The notes under the pieces were generated by a model. That model did no database searches. It was not told the DNA's origin and saw only the letters and a program-made list of their open reading frames with translations. Source: DASRGL01 sp035651115 (GTDB lineage: Bacteria; Armatimonadota; Chthonomonadetes; Chthonomonadales; Chthonomonadaceae). From it: DNA of 64,000 bases. Location of the stretch: NCBI GenBank assembly GCA_035651115.1, contig DASRGL010000431.1, positions 1-64,000 of the forward strand. Direction: 5' to 3'. Made by a program: the position numbers and the translations under genes. Below, one piece after another: positions 22,602 through 31,812 of this stretch; position 1 is the first letter of the stretch; every line of letters starts with the position of its first letter.

Positions 22602-24767
22602 ATGCACATTCCTGACTCCGTTCTCAGCCCTGCGACCTCCGCTGTCACCGGAGCCGCCATGCTGCCCGTCTGGGCGTTGGCGGGGCGGCGCGTGCGCGCG
22701 ACTCTGGGAGCGCGGCAGGTTCCCCTGCTGGCGCTGGGCGCGGCCTTCTGCTTCACCATCATGATGTTCAACATCCCCGCGCTCGGCGGCACGACCGCGC
22801 ATCCGGTCGCAGGGACGCTATTGGCGGTGATGCTCGGCCCCTGGGCAGCGGTCATCGGTATGTCGGTCGCGCTGGCGATCCAGGCGCTCTTTTTCGGCGA
22901 TGGCGGCCTGCTCACGTTCGGCGCAAACTGCTTCGCGATGGCGTTCGTGCTGCCGTTCGTCGGCTACAGCGTCTACCACCTGTTCGCGGGCCGTCATGCG
23001 CCGGACTCCTCGGCGCGCGCGCTCTGCGCCGCCCTCGGAGCCTATTTCGGCATCAATGCGGCGGCGGCGGTCGTCGCGGTGCTGCTCGGCATTCAGCCTG
23101 CGCTTTTCCACACGCCCAACGGCGACGCGCTCTACTTCCCCTTCGGTCTGAAAGTCACGCTGCCCGCCATGCTCGGCACGCATCTGCTGGTCGCCGGGCC
23201 TGCAGAGGCCATCGTGACCGGCCTGGTCGTGCGCTATTTGCAGGCGGCGCGCATCCCGCTCTACGGCGCGGCCACGCCGGAAGCGATGTTCACGGCCTCG
23301 GAACGCACGGTGGCGCGGCGCGGACGGCGGCGCGAAGCCCTCTGGATTGGCCTGCTGGCCCTGATCGCGCTTTCTCCGCTCGGCCTGCTGGCAAGCGGCG
23401 AGGCGTGGGGCGAGTGGGATGCGCAGGGCGTCGCCGAACAGATCAAGGCGGTCGAGGGCAAGGAGTACGTTCCCGCAGGCATCGCGCGGGCGGAGGAACA
23501 CGGCTACAAGGGGCTTCGCGGCCTGGAAGACTATGCCTCGGAACGCGGCAGCCTCGGCTACATCGGCGCGGGCATTCTCGGCGTCGGCGCGATTTTGCTC
23601 CTGCTCTTCGTCGGCGGGCGTATGTTGGTGGCCCCCCCCCCTAAAGGGAAGGGGAGCGAAGCAGACGCTTTCACCCTCATCCCCGGCCCTTCTCCCTCGG
23701 AGGGAGAAGGGAGCCAGACATCCACGAGCGCGTTTTCCCCTCGCTTGAATAGAGAGGAAAGCCTTGAGTTTGTCTCCCCTCTCCCTAGCGAGGAACGAGC
23801 GATGAAGGGAGAGGGGCCGGGGGTGAGGGTAGAAACTCCCGGTTCGGGAGGAGTTCGGGGGGAGGTTCCTGGGGTAAGGGCCATTCCCGACTGGCTGCGC
23901 CGTCCTTCCGACGAGACCGTACCGCCTCCCGACCTATCCGGCAAACCGCCCAATGCGTTCATCGAGCGCACGCTGGGGGAGATTGCGGCGAACGCCGCCG
24001 CGACGCTCTACGGCGAGAAATGGACGCGGCAGGCGGGCTATCTTCAGCGTCTCGATCCGCGCGCCAAAGTCCTGGCATTTCTCGGCCTGATCGCCGTCAC
24101 CGCCTGCGTCCATAACTTCGTAACGCTGGCCCTCCTCTATGCGCTGACCCTGACTCTGGCGCTGGTTTCACGCCTGCCCGCCGGGATGCTGCTAAAGCGC
24201 GTGTGGCTGTCCGTGCCGATTTTCGTCGGGGCGATCGCGCTGCCCGCCGCGTTCAACATCGTGACGCCGGGCCGCGCGCTGCTTGTGCTGTGGCGCGAAC
24301 CGTATCTGGCGCTTACCGTGCCGGGCTTCTGGATGGCGGCGACCCTGATGCTGCGCGTGGGCGTGGCCGTCTCGCTGGCAGCCCTGCTCACGCTCACGAC
24401 GCCCTGGAACGACCTGCTGCGCGCTCTGCGGATGCTGCTCGTGCCGCGCCTGTTCGTCGGCGTGCTGGCGATGACCTATCGCTATGTGGCAGTGTTGCTC
24501 CAGACGGCGGCGGAGATGTTCGTGGCGCGGCGCAGCCGCACGGTCGGTCGGGCGACGAATGCGGAGGGCCGCCTGTTCGTCGGGGCTGCCATCGGCTCTC
24601 TGTTCGGCAAAACTCTCTCTCTGGCCGATGAGGTACACGCGGCCATGCTGTCGCGCGGCTTCCAGGGCGAGATGCGAACGCTGACCCGGCTGCAATGGAG
24701 TGTGGCGGATTCTGCCTGGATTCTGGCGATAGCCCTGGTAGCGGGCGCGGCGCTGAAAGGAGGATGA
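22602..24767 (+). CDS. Fused CbiM-CbiQ, cobalt/nickel ECF transporter membrane unit
   Basis: A 721-residue protein. Residues 1 to about 225 are the CbiM substrate-binding subunit (start MHIPDSVLSP, close to the MHIPDGFL metal-site N-terminus). About 245-340 form a CbiN/PDGLE-like segment ending in a membrane helix (LGYIGAGILGVGAILLLLF). About 445-721 are CbiQ, beginning LDPRAKVLAFLGLIAVTA and including the ATPase-coupling helices. Between them, about 343-426 are encoded by palindromic repeats and form a Pro/Ser/Gly/Glu-rich cytoplasm- or surface-exposed linker. The CbiO gene follows 1 nt after the stop. CbiM, CbiN and CbiQ are usually separate genes. No cobalamin riboswitch was recognised upstream. 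Confidence 0.88.
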   Translation: MHIPDSVLSPATSAVTGAAMLPVWALAGRRVRATLGARQVPLLALGAAFCFTIMMFNIPALGGTTAHPVAGTLLAVMLGPWAAVIGMSVALAIQALFFGDGGLLTFGANCFAMAFVLPFVGYSVYHLFAGRHAPDSSARALCAALGAYFGINAAAAVVAVLLGIQPALFHTPNGDALYFPFGLKVTLPAMLGTHLLVAGPAEAIVTGLVVRYLQAARIPLYGAATPEAMFTASERTVARRGRRREALWIGLLALIALSPLGLLASGEAWGEWDAQGVAEQIKAVEGKEYVPAGIARAEEHGYKGLRGLEDYASERGSLGYIGAGILGVGAILLLLFVGGRMLVAPPPKGKGSEADAFTLIPGPSPSEGEGSQTSTSAFSPRLNREESLEFVSPLPSEERAMKGEGPGVRVETPGSGGVRGEVPGVRAIPDWLRRPSDETVPPPDLSGKPPNAFIERTLGEIAANAAATLYGEKWTRQAGYLQRLDPRAKVLAFLGLIAVTACVHNFVTLALLYALTLTLALVSRLPAGMLLKRVWLSVPIFVGAIALPAAFNIVTPGRALLVLWREPYLALTVPGFWMAATLMLRVGVAVSLAALLTLTTPWNDLLRALRMLLVPRLFVGVLAMTYRYVAVLLQTAAEMFVARRSRTVGRATNAEGRLFVGAAIGSLFGKTLSLADEVHAAMLSRGFQGEMRTLTRLQWSVADSAWILAIALVAGAALKGG
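23630..23880. repeat. In-frame palindromic repeats inside cbiM-cbiQ
   Basis: Two related units in inverted and direct orientation: ACCCTCATCCCCGGCCCTTC with CTCCCTCGGAGGGAGAAGGG (23670-23710), and CCCCTCTCCCTAGC with GGGAGAGGGGCCGGGGGTGA (23776-23830). The second end matches the intergenic repeat at 2430-2470. All of it is translated without a stop and encodes motifs such as TLIPGPSPSEGEG and EGPGVRVE. Confidence 0.85.
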
Positions 24768-24768
24768 T

Positions 24769-25665
<897 letters not shown>

Positions 25666-25827
25666 AACGCACGGACGCTATCCACGTCCATTGGTTTAGA
25701 GCGCAGGCGCTTCTTGCCAACCGGAGGTCGGACGAATGCGAAACTTCCTTCTTGAACTGACCTGCACGAGTCTTTTGGCTGTGCTGAGAAGCCGGGTAAA
25801 CTAAAATCATCCGAACGTAGGGTCTGA

Positions 25828-26316
25828 CTATGGCAGGGATTTATACATGAACCGATGTTCGATGTTGGCGTCGAGGAAGATGCTGCCCTCCGCCGTATAG
25901 CCCAGGCGCTCGTAGAAGGGAATGGCGTAAAGCTGTGCATCCAGGACGAGGCGCGTGAAACCCCGTGCGCGGGCCGTCTCCTCGACCAGGCGCATCAACA
26001 GCAGGCCGACGCCCCGGCCCCGATGTTCGCGCAGCACTGCCACACGCCCGACCTTGCCCACGCCCTCTCCTTTATCCACCAGCCGCGCCGTCGCGACGAT
26101 GCCGGATGGGTCACCGGGCGGCAACCGCGTATCACGGACGAGAAAATGCGTCGCCGTCAGGTCGAACACGTCCAACTCTTCCTCTGCTGGAACCGCCTGC
26201 TCCTCCACGAAGACGACCCTGCGCAGCGCGAAAACGGCTTCACGCTCCTCCGGCGTCGTGACGAGCGCCGCCTGATATATCGGGTTTTCAGGACGAGATT
26301 CGGGTTCGGTGTTCAT
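25828..26316 (-). CDS. GNAT family N-acetyltransferase
   Basis: A 162-residue protein with the GNAT acetyl-CoA loop VLREHRGRGVGLLLM (V...RGRGVG) and the C-terminal FYERLGYTAEGSIFLDANIEHRFM block of ElaA-like acetyltransferases. It transfers acetyl from acetyl-CoA to an unknown amine. ATG 26316 is preferred: a longer in-frame start would add RHSERSEESL, which is the translation of a widely dispersed short repeat (26320-26356) rather than protein. Confidence 0.82.
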   Translation of the reverse strand: MNTEPESRPENPIYQAALVTTPEEREAVFALRRVVFVEEQAVPAEEELDVFDLTATHFLVRDTRLPPGDPSGIVATARLVDKGEGVGKVGRVAVLREHRGRGVGLLLMRLVEETARARGFTRLVLDAQLYAIPFYERLGYTAEGSIFLDANIEHRFMYKSLP

Positions 26317-26319
26317 AAG

Positions 26320-26356
26320 AGATTCTTCGCTCCGCTCAGAATGACGATACGAAGGC
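26320..26356. repeat. Short dispersed repeat (HSERSEES type)
   Basis: AGATTCTTCGCTCCGCTCAG followed by AATGACGATACG. Its reverse strand translates as RHSERSEES, a peptide often seen where this intergenic repeat is wrongly annotated as protein. A cousin (GAGCTTGTCCTGAGCGCAGC, then GAAGGGATTT) lies at 54069-54110. Confidence 0.6.
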
Positions 26357-26419
26357 ACATGCTTCCGCCCGGTCACCCCTTCCCTTTAGGGAGGGAGCTG
26401 GGGGTAGGTCTACAGGGGG

Positions 26420-27589
26420 CTAATCCGGCAGGAACGCGCTCAGCACGTCGTTGGCGAGCAGCAGGCCCGCATGGGTCAGCCGCAGCGTATCGTTTTCCAG
26501 AACCAGCAGGCCGCGCGCGGCCAGTCGCGCGATCTCCGGGGCGAAGCGATCCAGCGGCTCCACGCCGAAGCGGTCGCGAACGCGCTGCAACGGCAGGCCG
26601 TCTCGCAGGCGCAGGCCGAGCATCATCGTCTCGCCGAGCGCGCCATCCGCATCCAGGCATTCCGACTCGACCGCTAAATCGGACCCGGCGTTCACCTTCT
26701 GCACATAGCGGGCAGGCAGCCGTTCCCGCTTCCAGCGTCGGCCCTTCCAATAGGAGACTGCGCCCGGCCCGAAACCAAGATACTCTTCATTGCGCCAGTA
26801 GACCTGGTTGTGCCGGGAACGGAAGCCGGGCCGCGCGAAGTTGCTCACCTCGTAGTGTTCATAGCCTGCCGTCGTCAGCCGCGCGATGCTTGTCTCATAC
26901 ATCGCCAGTTCGGTATCCTCGTCCGGCAGGGGCAGCTTGCCGCCCTTGTGCAGCCGCTCGAAGCGCGTGCCGGGTTCCAGCGTCAGCGCGTAGAGCGAAA
27001 GATGCTCCGTCTGCAAGGCCAGCGCGCGCTCCAGCGTGGCGTGCCAGAGTTCCGGCGTCTGCTTCGGAAGGCCGAACATCAGATCGAGGCTCAGGTTGGC
27101 GAATCCGGCGGCGCGGGCCGCGTTCAGCGCGCGTTCCGCCTCGCCCGCCGTGTGGAACCGATCCAGCGCGGCCAGCAGCGTATCGTCGAACGCCTGCACG
27201 CCCACGCTCAGGCGATTGAACCCGGCGGCGCGCATCGCCGCGAACTTCTCCGCATCCGACGAGCCGGGATTGGCCTCGCTGGTGATCTCCGCGTCCGGCG
27301 CGACCGCGAAATTGTCCCGCACAGTCCCCAGAATCCGCGCCAGTTGCTCCCCGCTCAGGAAGGTCGGCGTGCCTCCGCCGAAAAAGACCGTCGGAACCGT
27401 GATCTGCGGTTCGTCCTCCGCCAGGGCTTGCGCTGTGCGCGCGATGTCGCGGCAGAGTGCGTCCACCGTCTGCGGCACGAGCGCGCTCTGCGCCTTCTCG
27501 ACGTAAGTATTGAAATCGCAGTAGGCGCAGTGTTTGGCACAGAAAGGGATATGGACATAGATGGCGAGCAGGCGGCTCTCTCCAGACAT
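26420..27589 (-). CDS. hemW: HemW-like radical SAM protein (heme chaperone, oxygen-independent coproporphyrinogen oxidase family)
   Basis: A 389-residue protein starting MSGESRLLAIYVHIPFCAKH with the radical SAM cluster CAKHCAYCDF (CxxxCxxC). Family-typical blocks follow: FGGGTPTFLSGEQL, SVGVQAFDD, LDLMFGLPKQTPELW, HLSLYALTLEPGTRF, and the C-terminal HemN_C domain. The HNQVYWRNEEYLGFGPGA segment fits HemW rather than true HemN, so heme delivery is more likely than coproporphyrinogen oxidation. ATG 27589 follows GGAGGTCGCT; a TATAAT box lies only about 17 nt upstream, giving a very short leader. Confidence 0.85.
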   Translation of the reverse strand: MSGESRLLAIYVHIPFCAKHCAYCDFNTYVEKAQSALVPQTVDALCRDIARTAQALAEDEPQITVPTVFFGGGTPTFLSGEQLARILGTVRDNFAVAPDAEITSEANPGSSDAEKFAAMRAAGFNRLSVGVQAFDDTLLAALDRFHTAGEAERALNAARAAGFANLSLDLMFGLPKQTPELWHATLERALALQTEHLSLYALTLEPGTRFERLHKGGKLPLPDEDTELAMYETSIARLTTAGYEHYEVSNFARPGFRSRHNQVYWRNEEYLGFGPGAVSYWKGRRWKRERLPARYVQKVNAGSDLAVESECLDADGALGETMMLGLRLRDGLPLQRVRDRFGVEPLDRFAPEIARLAARGLLVLENDTLRLTHAGLLLANDVLSAFLPD

Positions 27590-27712
27590 AGCGACCTCCA
27601 CCACTATTATACAGGATAGCGCGCCTGCGCAGAACGGCCCTCGGAAGGCGCGGAGCCAGGGGAACTGCCGCGTGCGGTTTCCGTATTCTGTGCATGAGGA
27701 AGGAGAAGGAGA

Positions 27713-27877
27713 ATGCCACAGCGAAACGCTATGCCAGAGAGCGCGATTCCAGCGAAAGCCGAGTCCCGGTCGGTGCGACTCTATGCCGGGCTGCTGGAAC
27801 AGATCGAGGCGCTGCTGCGCCAGGAGGCGGCGGTCGTGCGATGGCGGTGTCCGTTGGTGTCGTCGTGGCGATTGTGA
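27713..27877 (+). CDS. Possible 54-residue peptide
   Basis: ATG 27713 follows AGGAAGGAGAAGGAGA, a rich ribosome binding region. The product (MPQRNAMPESAIPAKAESRS...) has a helical middle LYAGLLEQIEALLRQEAAV and ends at TGA 27875-27877. No family recognised. The strong RBS is the main support; codon use is like the neighbours. Confidence 0.3.
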   Translation: MPQRNAMPESAIPAKAESRSVRLYAGLLEQIEALLRQEAAVVRWRCPLVSSWRL

Positions 27878-27979
27878 GGGGCCTTCCCTATCTCATCAGG
27901 GGCTTGAAGCGCGTCGGCGGGCCGCCGGATGCGCCCGGCAGCCCCTATCCTGAACACAAGAAGGAAAGGAGGCGCTATC

Positions 27980-28177
27980 ATGCAAGGATTTACCTGGGAA
28001 CAGGCGCGCGAGAAGGCGCTGGCGCTGGCGGAGCGCACGCATCAGGCGGTTCACGTCGTCCAGCGAGAGGAGGAGTATTTCGTGGTTCCTGCCGCCGAAT
28101 TCGAGCGTTCCGGCGAGCCACTGCCGACGGTCGTCTACACGGCGCGGCCCGCGCAGACGGGGACGGAGACGCGCTGA
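27980..28177 (+). CDS. Small hypothetical protein, 65 residues
   Basis: ATG 27980 is preceded by AAAGGAGG at ideal spacing. The product (MQGFTWEQAREKALALAERT...EEEYFVVPAAEFERSGE) is mostly soluble, helical then strand-rich, with the look of an antitoxin-like or PadR-unrelated small domain, but no family could be named. It follows the 54-residue ORF by about 100 nt. Confidence 0.45.
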   Translation: MQGFTWEQAREKALALAERTHQAVHVVQREEEYFVVPAAEFERSGEPLPTVVYTARPAQTGTETR

Positions 28178-28325
28178 ACCACATTTCCATCGGTGACTAC
28201 TCCCCTGCCTAAAGGCACGGGGCTTCGCGGTTGCGATTGCGACGCTTTCATCCCCCGGCGTCATGGCGGAGGGCCTTCCCGCGTCGCGTTTGGTAAAGAG
28301 GGGAAGAACAAGTGGCGGACAGAAG

Positions 28326-28355
28326 GCCCCTCCGTTCCGACCGGAACGGAGGGGC
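28326..28355 (-). terminator. Terminator of the LuxR-type HTH gene
   Basis: GCCCCTCCGTTCC / GGAACGGAGGGGC, a perfect 13-bp stem with a 4-nt loop (GACC), located 10 nt after the stop codon of the minus-strand gene. Confidence 0.7.
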
Positions 28356-28364
28356 TGCGTCGTC

Positions 28365-28622
28365 TCAGGTGGTACAGAGCAGATCGAAGGGAATAAGTCC
28401 TAAATGTACCGCGCGCCGGAACGCCTGCAAGCGGCTGTTCACCTGAAGCTTCTCGTAGATGTTGTTCAGGTGAAAATCCACCGTCCGCTTGCTCACGAAC
28501 AGTTTGCGGGCGATCTCTTTGGTCGTGTCGCCCTGTATCAGGAGCGTCAGCACCTCGATCTCGCGCCGGGTGAGTTTAATCTCCTCTGCGGATGACGGCT
28601 GGTTCGGGATTAAATCTCTCAT
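28365..28622 (-). CDS. Stand-alone LuxR-type DNA-binding protein
   Basis: An 85-residue protein that is almost only a GerE/LuxR HTH: LTRREIEVLTLLIQGDTTKE, then IARKLFVSKRTVDFHLNNIYEKLQV. These match the C-terminal output domain of NarL-type response regulators, with the recognition helix at SKRTVDFHLNNI. There is no receiver or ligand-binding domain. ATG 28622 follows AAGGAAAGG; a longer frame to 28703 reads Pro/Arg-rich sequence. It could act as a constitutive regulator or a dominant competitor of full-length regulators. Confidence 0.75.
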   Translation of the reverse strand: MRDLIPNQPSSAEEIKLTRREIEVLTLLIQGDTTKEIARKLFVSKRTVDFHLNNIYEKLQVNSRLQAFRRAVHLGLIPFDLLCTT

Positions 28623-29000
28623 GGTTGCCTTTCCTTGCGGTGATGGTCTTCGGGGTGGCGGCGCTCGATGAGGCCGCCGCGCCGAGCGAGGGGGTTCTTC
28701 CAACTTTTTAGACAGAAAGGGTCGCTTGGGTGTTCCATGCCTGCTCGCTTACCGGGGCCGGTAAACTTGCCGGGATCGGGCGCAGGCGTCGGGAAAGAGA
28801 CCGGCAGGAGATTGCGCGCCGGGCAGCGAAACTGAGGCAGGCTCCGTCCGCTCATCTGAATCGTCCCGGCAGCGAGGGCGGAGGCACTCGACCCGGAAGC
28901 GAAGCGCGCCTCCTCTCCCATACCCCGGCGATGGCCGAGACGAGAGCCTATCGTCGGGCAGAGGTGGCCCCGTCATTCCATAACGAAGGAGAGCAACGTC
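28623..29000. other. Intergenic region, no feature found
   Basis: 378 bp between the divergent LuxR-type gene and the TIM-barrel gene. Open frames here are out of character with neighbours. No consensus promoter or strong hairpin was seen apart from the RBS GAAGGAGAG before 29001. Confidence 0.4.
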
Positions 29001-29843
29001 ATGTATGTCGGCATTTTGACCGCCCCCTTTTCCAGGGAGTCGATGGAGGTCGTCGCCGCGTTTGCCGGAGAGTACGGCTTTGGCGGTCTGGAGATCGGAA
29101 CCGGCCCGGGCAGCAAGCACATAGACACCAACACCTTCACTCAGAAGGACGCCGACGCGCTGCGCGACCTGCTGGATCGCCGCGCGCTGCAGATCTCCTC
29201 GCTCGCCGCCTATACCAACCTGACCGATGGCGACCCGGAGAAGCGCAAGGCCAACATCCAGACTGTCCACAGGGCCATAGACATCGCGGTATGGCTCGGC
29301 GTGGATGTCGTCTGCACGCTGGCCGGGCTGCCCCCGGCAGGCAAGGACAAGTACAAGGTGATCGAGGAGGACTGCGCCCAGGTCTTCCCGCCGCTGCTGG
29401 AGTACGCGGAGAGCAAGGGCATCAAGATCGCGCTGGAGAACTGGACGGCCACCAATATCCAGCACCTCGGCCACTGGCAGCGTCTCTTTGAAGTTCTTCC
29501 GAACGCGAACTTCGGCCTCAACTTCGACCCCTCGCACCTCTACTGGCAGGACATTGACTACATCGAGGCGGTAGACAAGTTCGCTCCGCGCATCTTCCAC
29601 ACGCACGCCAAAGACACCGAGATCAAGGCGCATCGCCGCCGCTGGGTCGGCAATCACGGCGACGGCTGGTGGCGCTATGTCATTCCGGGCCTGGGGCAGA
29701 TTCAGTGGGGCGAGTATATCGCGGCGCTGCGCCGGAACGGCTACAACGGCGTGCTGTCCATCGAGCATGAGGATGACGCGGTGGAGCGCGAAGAGGGCTT
29801 CCTCATCGGCAAGAAGTATCTCGAACAGTTCATCGCCTACTGA
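29001..29843 (+). CDS. Sugar phosphate isomerase/epimerase (xylose isomerase-like TIM barrel)
   Basis: A 280-residue AP_endonuc_2 barrel protein, usual length. Metal-site blocks are visible: Glu in YAESKGIKIALENW, FGLNFDPSHLYWQ (Asp/His), and FHTHAKD (His). Glu of LSIEHEDDAVE completes the site. Such enzymes isomerise or epimerise keto sugars or act as inosose dehydratases; the substrate is unknown. It stands alone, with an RBS GAAGGAGAG and a compound terminator region downstream. Confidence 0.85.
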   Translation: MYVGILTAPFSRESMEVVAAFAGEYGFGGLEIGTGPGSKHIDTNTFTQKDADALRDLLDRRALQISSLAAYTNLTDGDPEKRKANIQTVHRAIDIAVWLGVDVVCTLAGLPPAGKDKYKVIEEDCAQVFPPLLEYAESKGIKIALENWTATNIQHLGHWQRLFEVLPNANFGLNFDPSHLYWQDIDYIEAVDKFAPRIFHTHAKDTEIKAHRRRWVGNHGDGWWRYVIPGLGQIQWGEYIAALRRNGYNGVLSIEHEDDAVEREEGFLIGKKYLEQFIAY

Positions 29844-29870
29844 CCTTCTCCGCCCGCTATCTCACACCAT

Positions 29871-29917
29871 GAGCGCCGCCCGAACGCGATAGGGGCGGCG
29901 CTCCGTCGCCCCTATCA
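29871..29917 (+). terminator. Two overlapping, mutually exclusive hairpins
   Basis: GAGCGCCGCCC (29871-29881) pairs with GGGCGGCGCTC (29893-29903). GATAGGGGCG (29888-29897) pairs with CGCCCCTATC (29907-29916). Because the first right arm overlaps the second left arm, only one can form at a time. Probably a terminator of the TIM-barrel gene. Confidence 0.55.
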
Positions 29918-30067
29918 GCGCAAATTCACTCCCTGTAACGAAGACACCGGTGATGCCTCGCGTTCTTCTCACGGGCCCGGGCGAAGACCGGGAAGGGGGG
30001 CGCGAAGGCGGTAGGCGGCGCGCACTCTGGCTATTGCCTCCAAGCGGCCCCACACCTGAAAAAGTTT

Positions 30068-30110
30068 TCAGCAGGTTTTAAGCCTGCATTAAGATTGGCA
30101 TGTTATGATG
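30068..30110 (+). promoter_or_regulatory. TTAAG direct repeats at 11-bp period with extended -10, upstream of second prepilin
   Basis: TTCAG (30068), TTAAG (30079) and TTAAG (30090) are spaced 11 bp. Ten nt after the last is TATGAT (30105-30110) with a TGT extension. There is no good -35 box, which fits activation by a regulator bound to the repeats. The geometry equals that before the first prepilin (12760-12813). Confidence 0.6.
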
Positions 30111-30152
30111 CAGGGGCTATTGCCTGATTTCTCCTGAAGGAGGACTGATCCG

Positions 30153-30872
30153 TTGAGAAAGCCTGGCGGCTTCACGCTCATTGAACTGCTCGTCGTCATC
30201 GCCATTATTGCGATTCTGGCCGCGATACTTTTCCCGGTCTTCGCCCAGGCCCGTGAGAAGGCCCGCAGCGCCGCCTGCCTCTCCAACTGCCGACAGATCG
30301 GCCTTGCGATTCAGATGTATGCCGACGACCATGATGAGGCGTTTCCCTGCTCCTGTATGCGCAGCATGGCGATGGGCGGGGACATGATGTCTGCCAATCT
30401 CCAGAGCTGGCTGGAGACGACCCTGCCCTATATCAAGTCCCGCAGCCTGTACCACTGCCCGTCCGACTCCAGCCCTCTCTGGAACAACAGGGATCTGCCG
30501 CGCCAGTCGTCCTACGGCTTCAACGCCTACTTCATTCCCATTCAGGAGCCGTACTACGGCCTGAACCAGGCGCAGATCGCCCGTCCCGCCGAATGCGTGC
30601 TGGTGACGGAGTTGGCCGATACCTGGAACGAGGACTTCTTTATGCCGATGTACTGGGGCGATCCGCCGAAAGTAGCAAACGCGGACATGCAGATGATGGA
30701 GTGGGACATGATGCAGAAGGAGCCGATGAGCCTGGCGATTCGACGCCATACGGAAGGAGCCAACTACGTCTTTGCAGAGGGCCATGCGAAATGGCTGCGG
30801 TTCGCGAAGACCTTCCAGCAGGCCATGGGCGACCCCCCCTCTGTGGACTGGTACGACCCTCTCAAACCCTAA
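30153..30872 (+). CDS. DUF1559 prepilin-like secreted protein
   Basis: A 239-residue protein with prepilin motif GGFTLIELLVVIAIIAI (Phe+1, Glu+5), the FPVFAQAREKARSAACLSNC segment, and the C-terminal VFAEGHAKWLRF equivalent of the H-x-DG signature (Asp replaced by Glu). It is shorter than the paralogue at 12846, and the N-terminal 50 residues are nearly identical. TTG 30153 is chosen because GAAGGAGGA ends 7 nt before it and there is no closer ATG or GTG. Likely processed by a prepilin peptidase. Confidence 0.85.
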   Translation: MRKPGGFTLIELLVVIAIIAILAAILFPVFAQAREKARSAACLSNCRQIGLAIQMYADDHDEAFPCSCMRSMAMGGDMMSANLQSWLETTLPYIKSRSLYHCPSDSSPLWNNRDLPRQSSYGFNAYFIPIQEPYYGLNQAQIARPAECVLVTELADTWNEDFFMPMYWGDPPKVANADMQMMEWDMMQKEPMSLAIRRHTEGANYVFAEGHAKWLRFAKTFQQAMGDPPSVDWYDPLKP

Positions 30873-30909
30873 TAGACCTCTCAATTAAAGATTGCAGCCT
30901 GACAAACCC

Positions 30910-31290
30910 TCAGATTCTGAGGGCGAGTAGTTCTATCCAATCCTGTTGCTGAACCAGCAGGCGTTTGAGATAGCGCAGACCGATCTGAAACAGACTCCTC
31001 TGCCGTTTTACCGAGCGCTCGACAAAGCGGCGTCGCCCGCGTTGCTCGACCGTTTCGCCCAGACACAGAGCAAAAACATAGGCGATGCAGACGCGCAACA
31101 CCACACGGGAAACCCGCGCGGTGTCTTTAAGCCGGGTCGTTTCCAGGCGAAAACCCTGCTCCTTGAAATCGCGGAACATCGCTTCGATACTGAAGCGGCC
31201 TACGTAACGCGCCAAGATCGCCCGCCCGGCAGGCAAGTCGGACAGAAGATACCAGGGTTCGTCGTCGGGATGGTCTTGGCTCCATCCGGG
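30910..31290 (-). pseudogene. C-terminal fragment of an IS4-type transposase
   Basis: The frame reads WSQDHPDDEPWYLLSDLPAG then RYVGRFSIEAMFRDFKEQGF, the conserved YREK-like region of IS4-group DDE transposases with the last catalytic Glu (IEAMFRDFK), and ends at TGA 30910-30912. The N-terminal two thirds, including the first two Asp, are absent: the frame meets a stop and then the inverted repeat of an IS256 derivative at 31288. It lies 37 bp after the second prepilin gene. Confidence 0.75.
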
Positions 31291-31393
31291 TTATGTCAAG
31301 TCTTTTCTGTAAAATTGGGCTGGCCTGCTGAGAGCGCAAACGGCAGGTCATGGTGTCTCCTTTCGGTTACCACGCCAGAGAGGAAAACGCATC

Positions 31394-31540
31394 ATGACCT
31401 ACCCACTCGATTCTACACGACCCCAAGACCTCCTGGAAACCATCGCCGACAACGGCCTGGAAGGCCTGCCCGACCTGTTCCGTGTGCTGGTCAAGGCGGC
31501 CATGCTCCTGGAGCGTCCGTTATGTCTATCAAGTTGGTAA
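31394..31540 (+). pseudogene. IS256 transposase, N-terminal fragment
   Basis: 48 residues from ATG 31394, matching the conserved start of IS256-type transposases (LLETIADNGLEGLPDLFRVL, then KAAMLLERPL), then a frameshift into the deletion scar and TAA at 31538-31540. Confidence 0.7.
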
Positions 31541-31812
31541 CGGAGGGTCGCAAAACCAATCCGCAGTTAGCCGCCTGGTCAGAAGCCAATCTGCCCGAAG
31601 GCTTTGCTGTCTTCGCCTTTCCTGAGCCGCCTCGTCGCCTCCTGCGCACGACCAACGGCTTGGAGCGGATCAGCCAGGAAGCGCGGCGTCGGACGCGGAT
31701 GTGCCGTCACTTCCCCAACGAGGCGTCCTGCCTGCGGCTGGTGTCGGCGGTGCTGATGGAAATCAGCGACGAATGGGAGACGGGCAAAGCCTATCTGACT
31801 TTCGACGACTAG
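31522..31812 (+). pseudogene. IS256 transposase, C-terminal fragment
   Basis: Reads LAAWSEANLPEGFAVFAFPE, RLLRTTNGLERISQEARRRT, FPNEASCLRLVSAVLMEISD and EWETGKAYLTFDD, the standard end of IS256/mutator-type transposases including the last catalytic Glu (NGLERI). The first two catalytic Asp are deleted. Ends at TAG 31810-31812. Confidence 0.8.
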
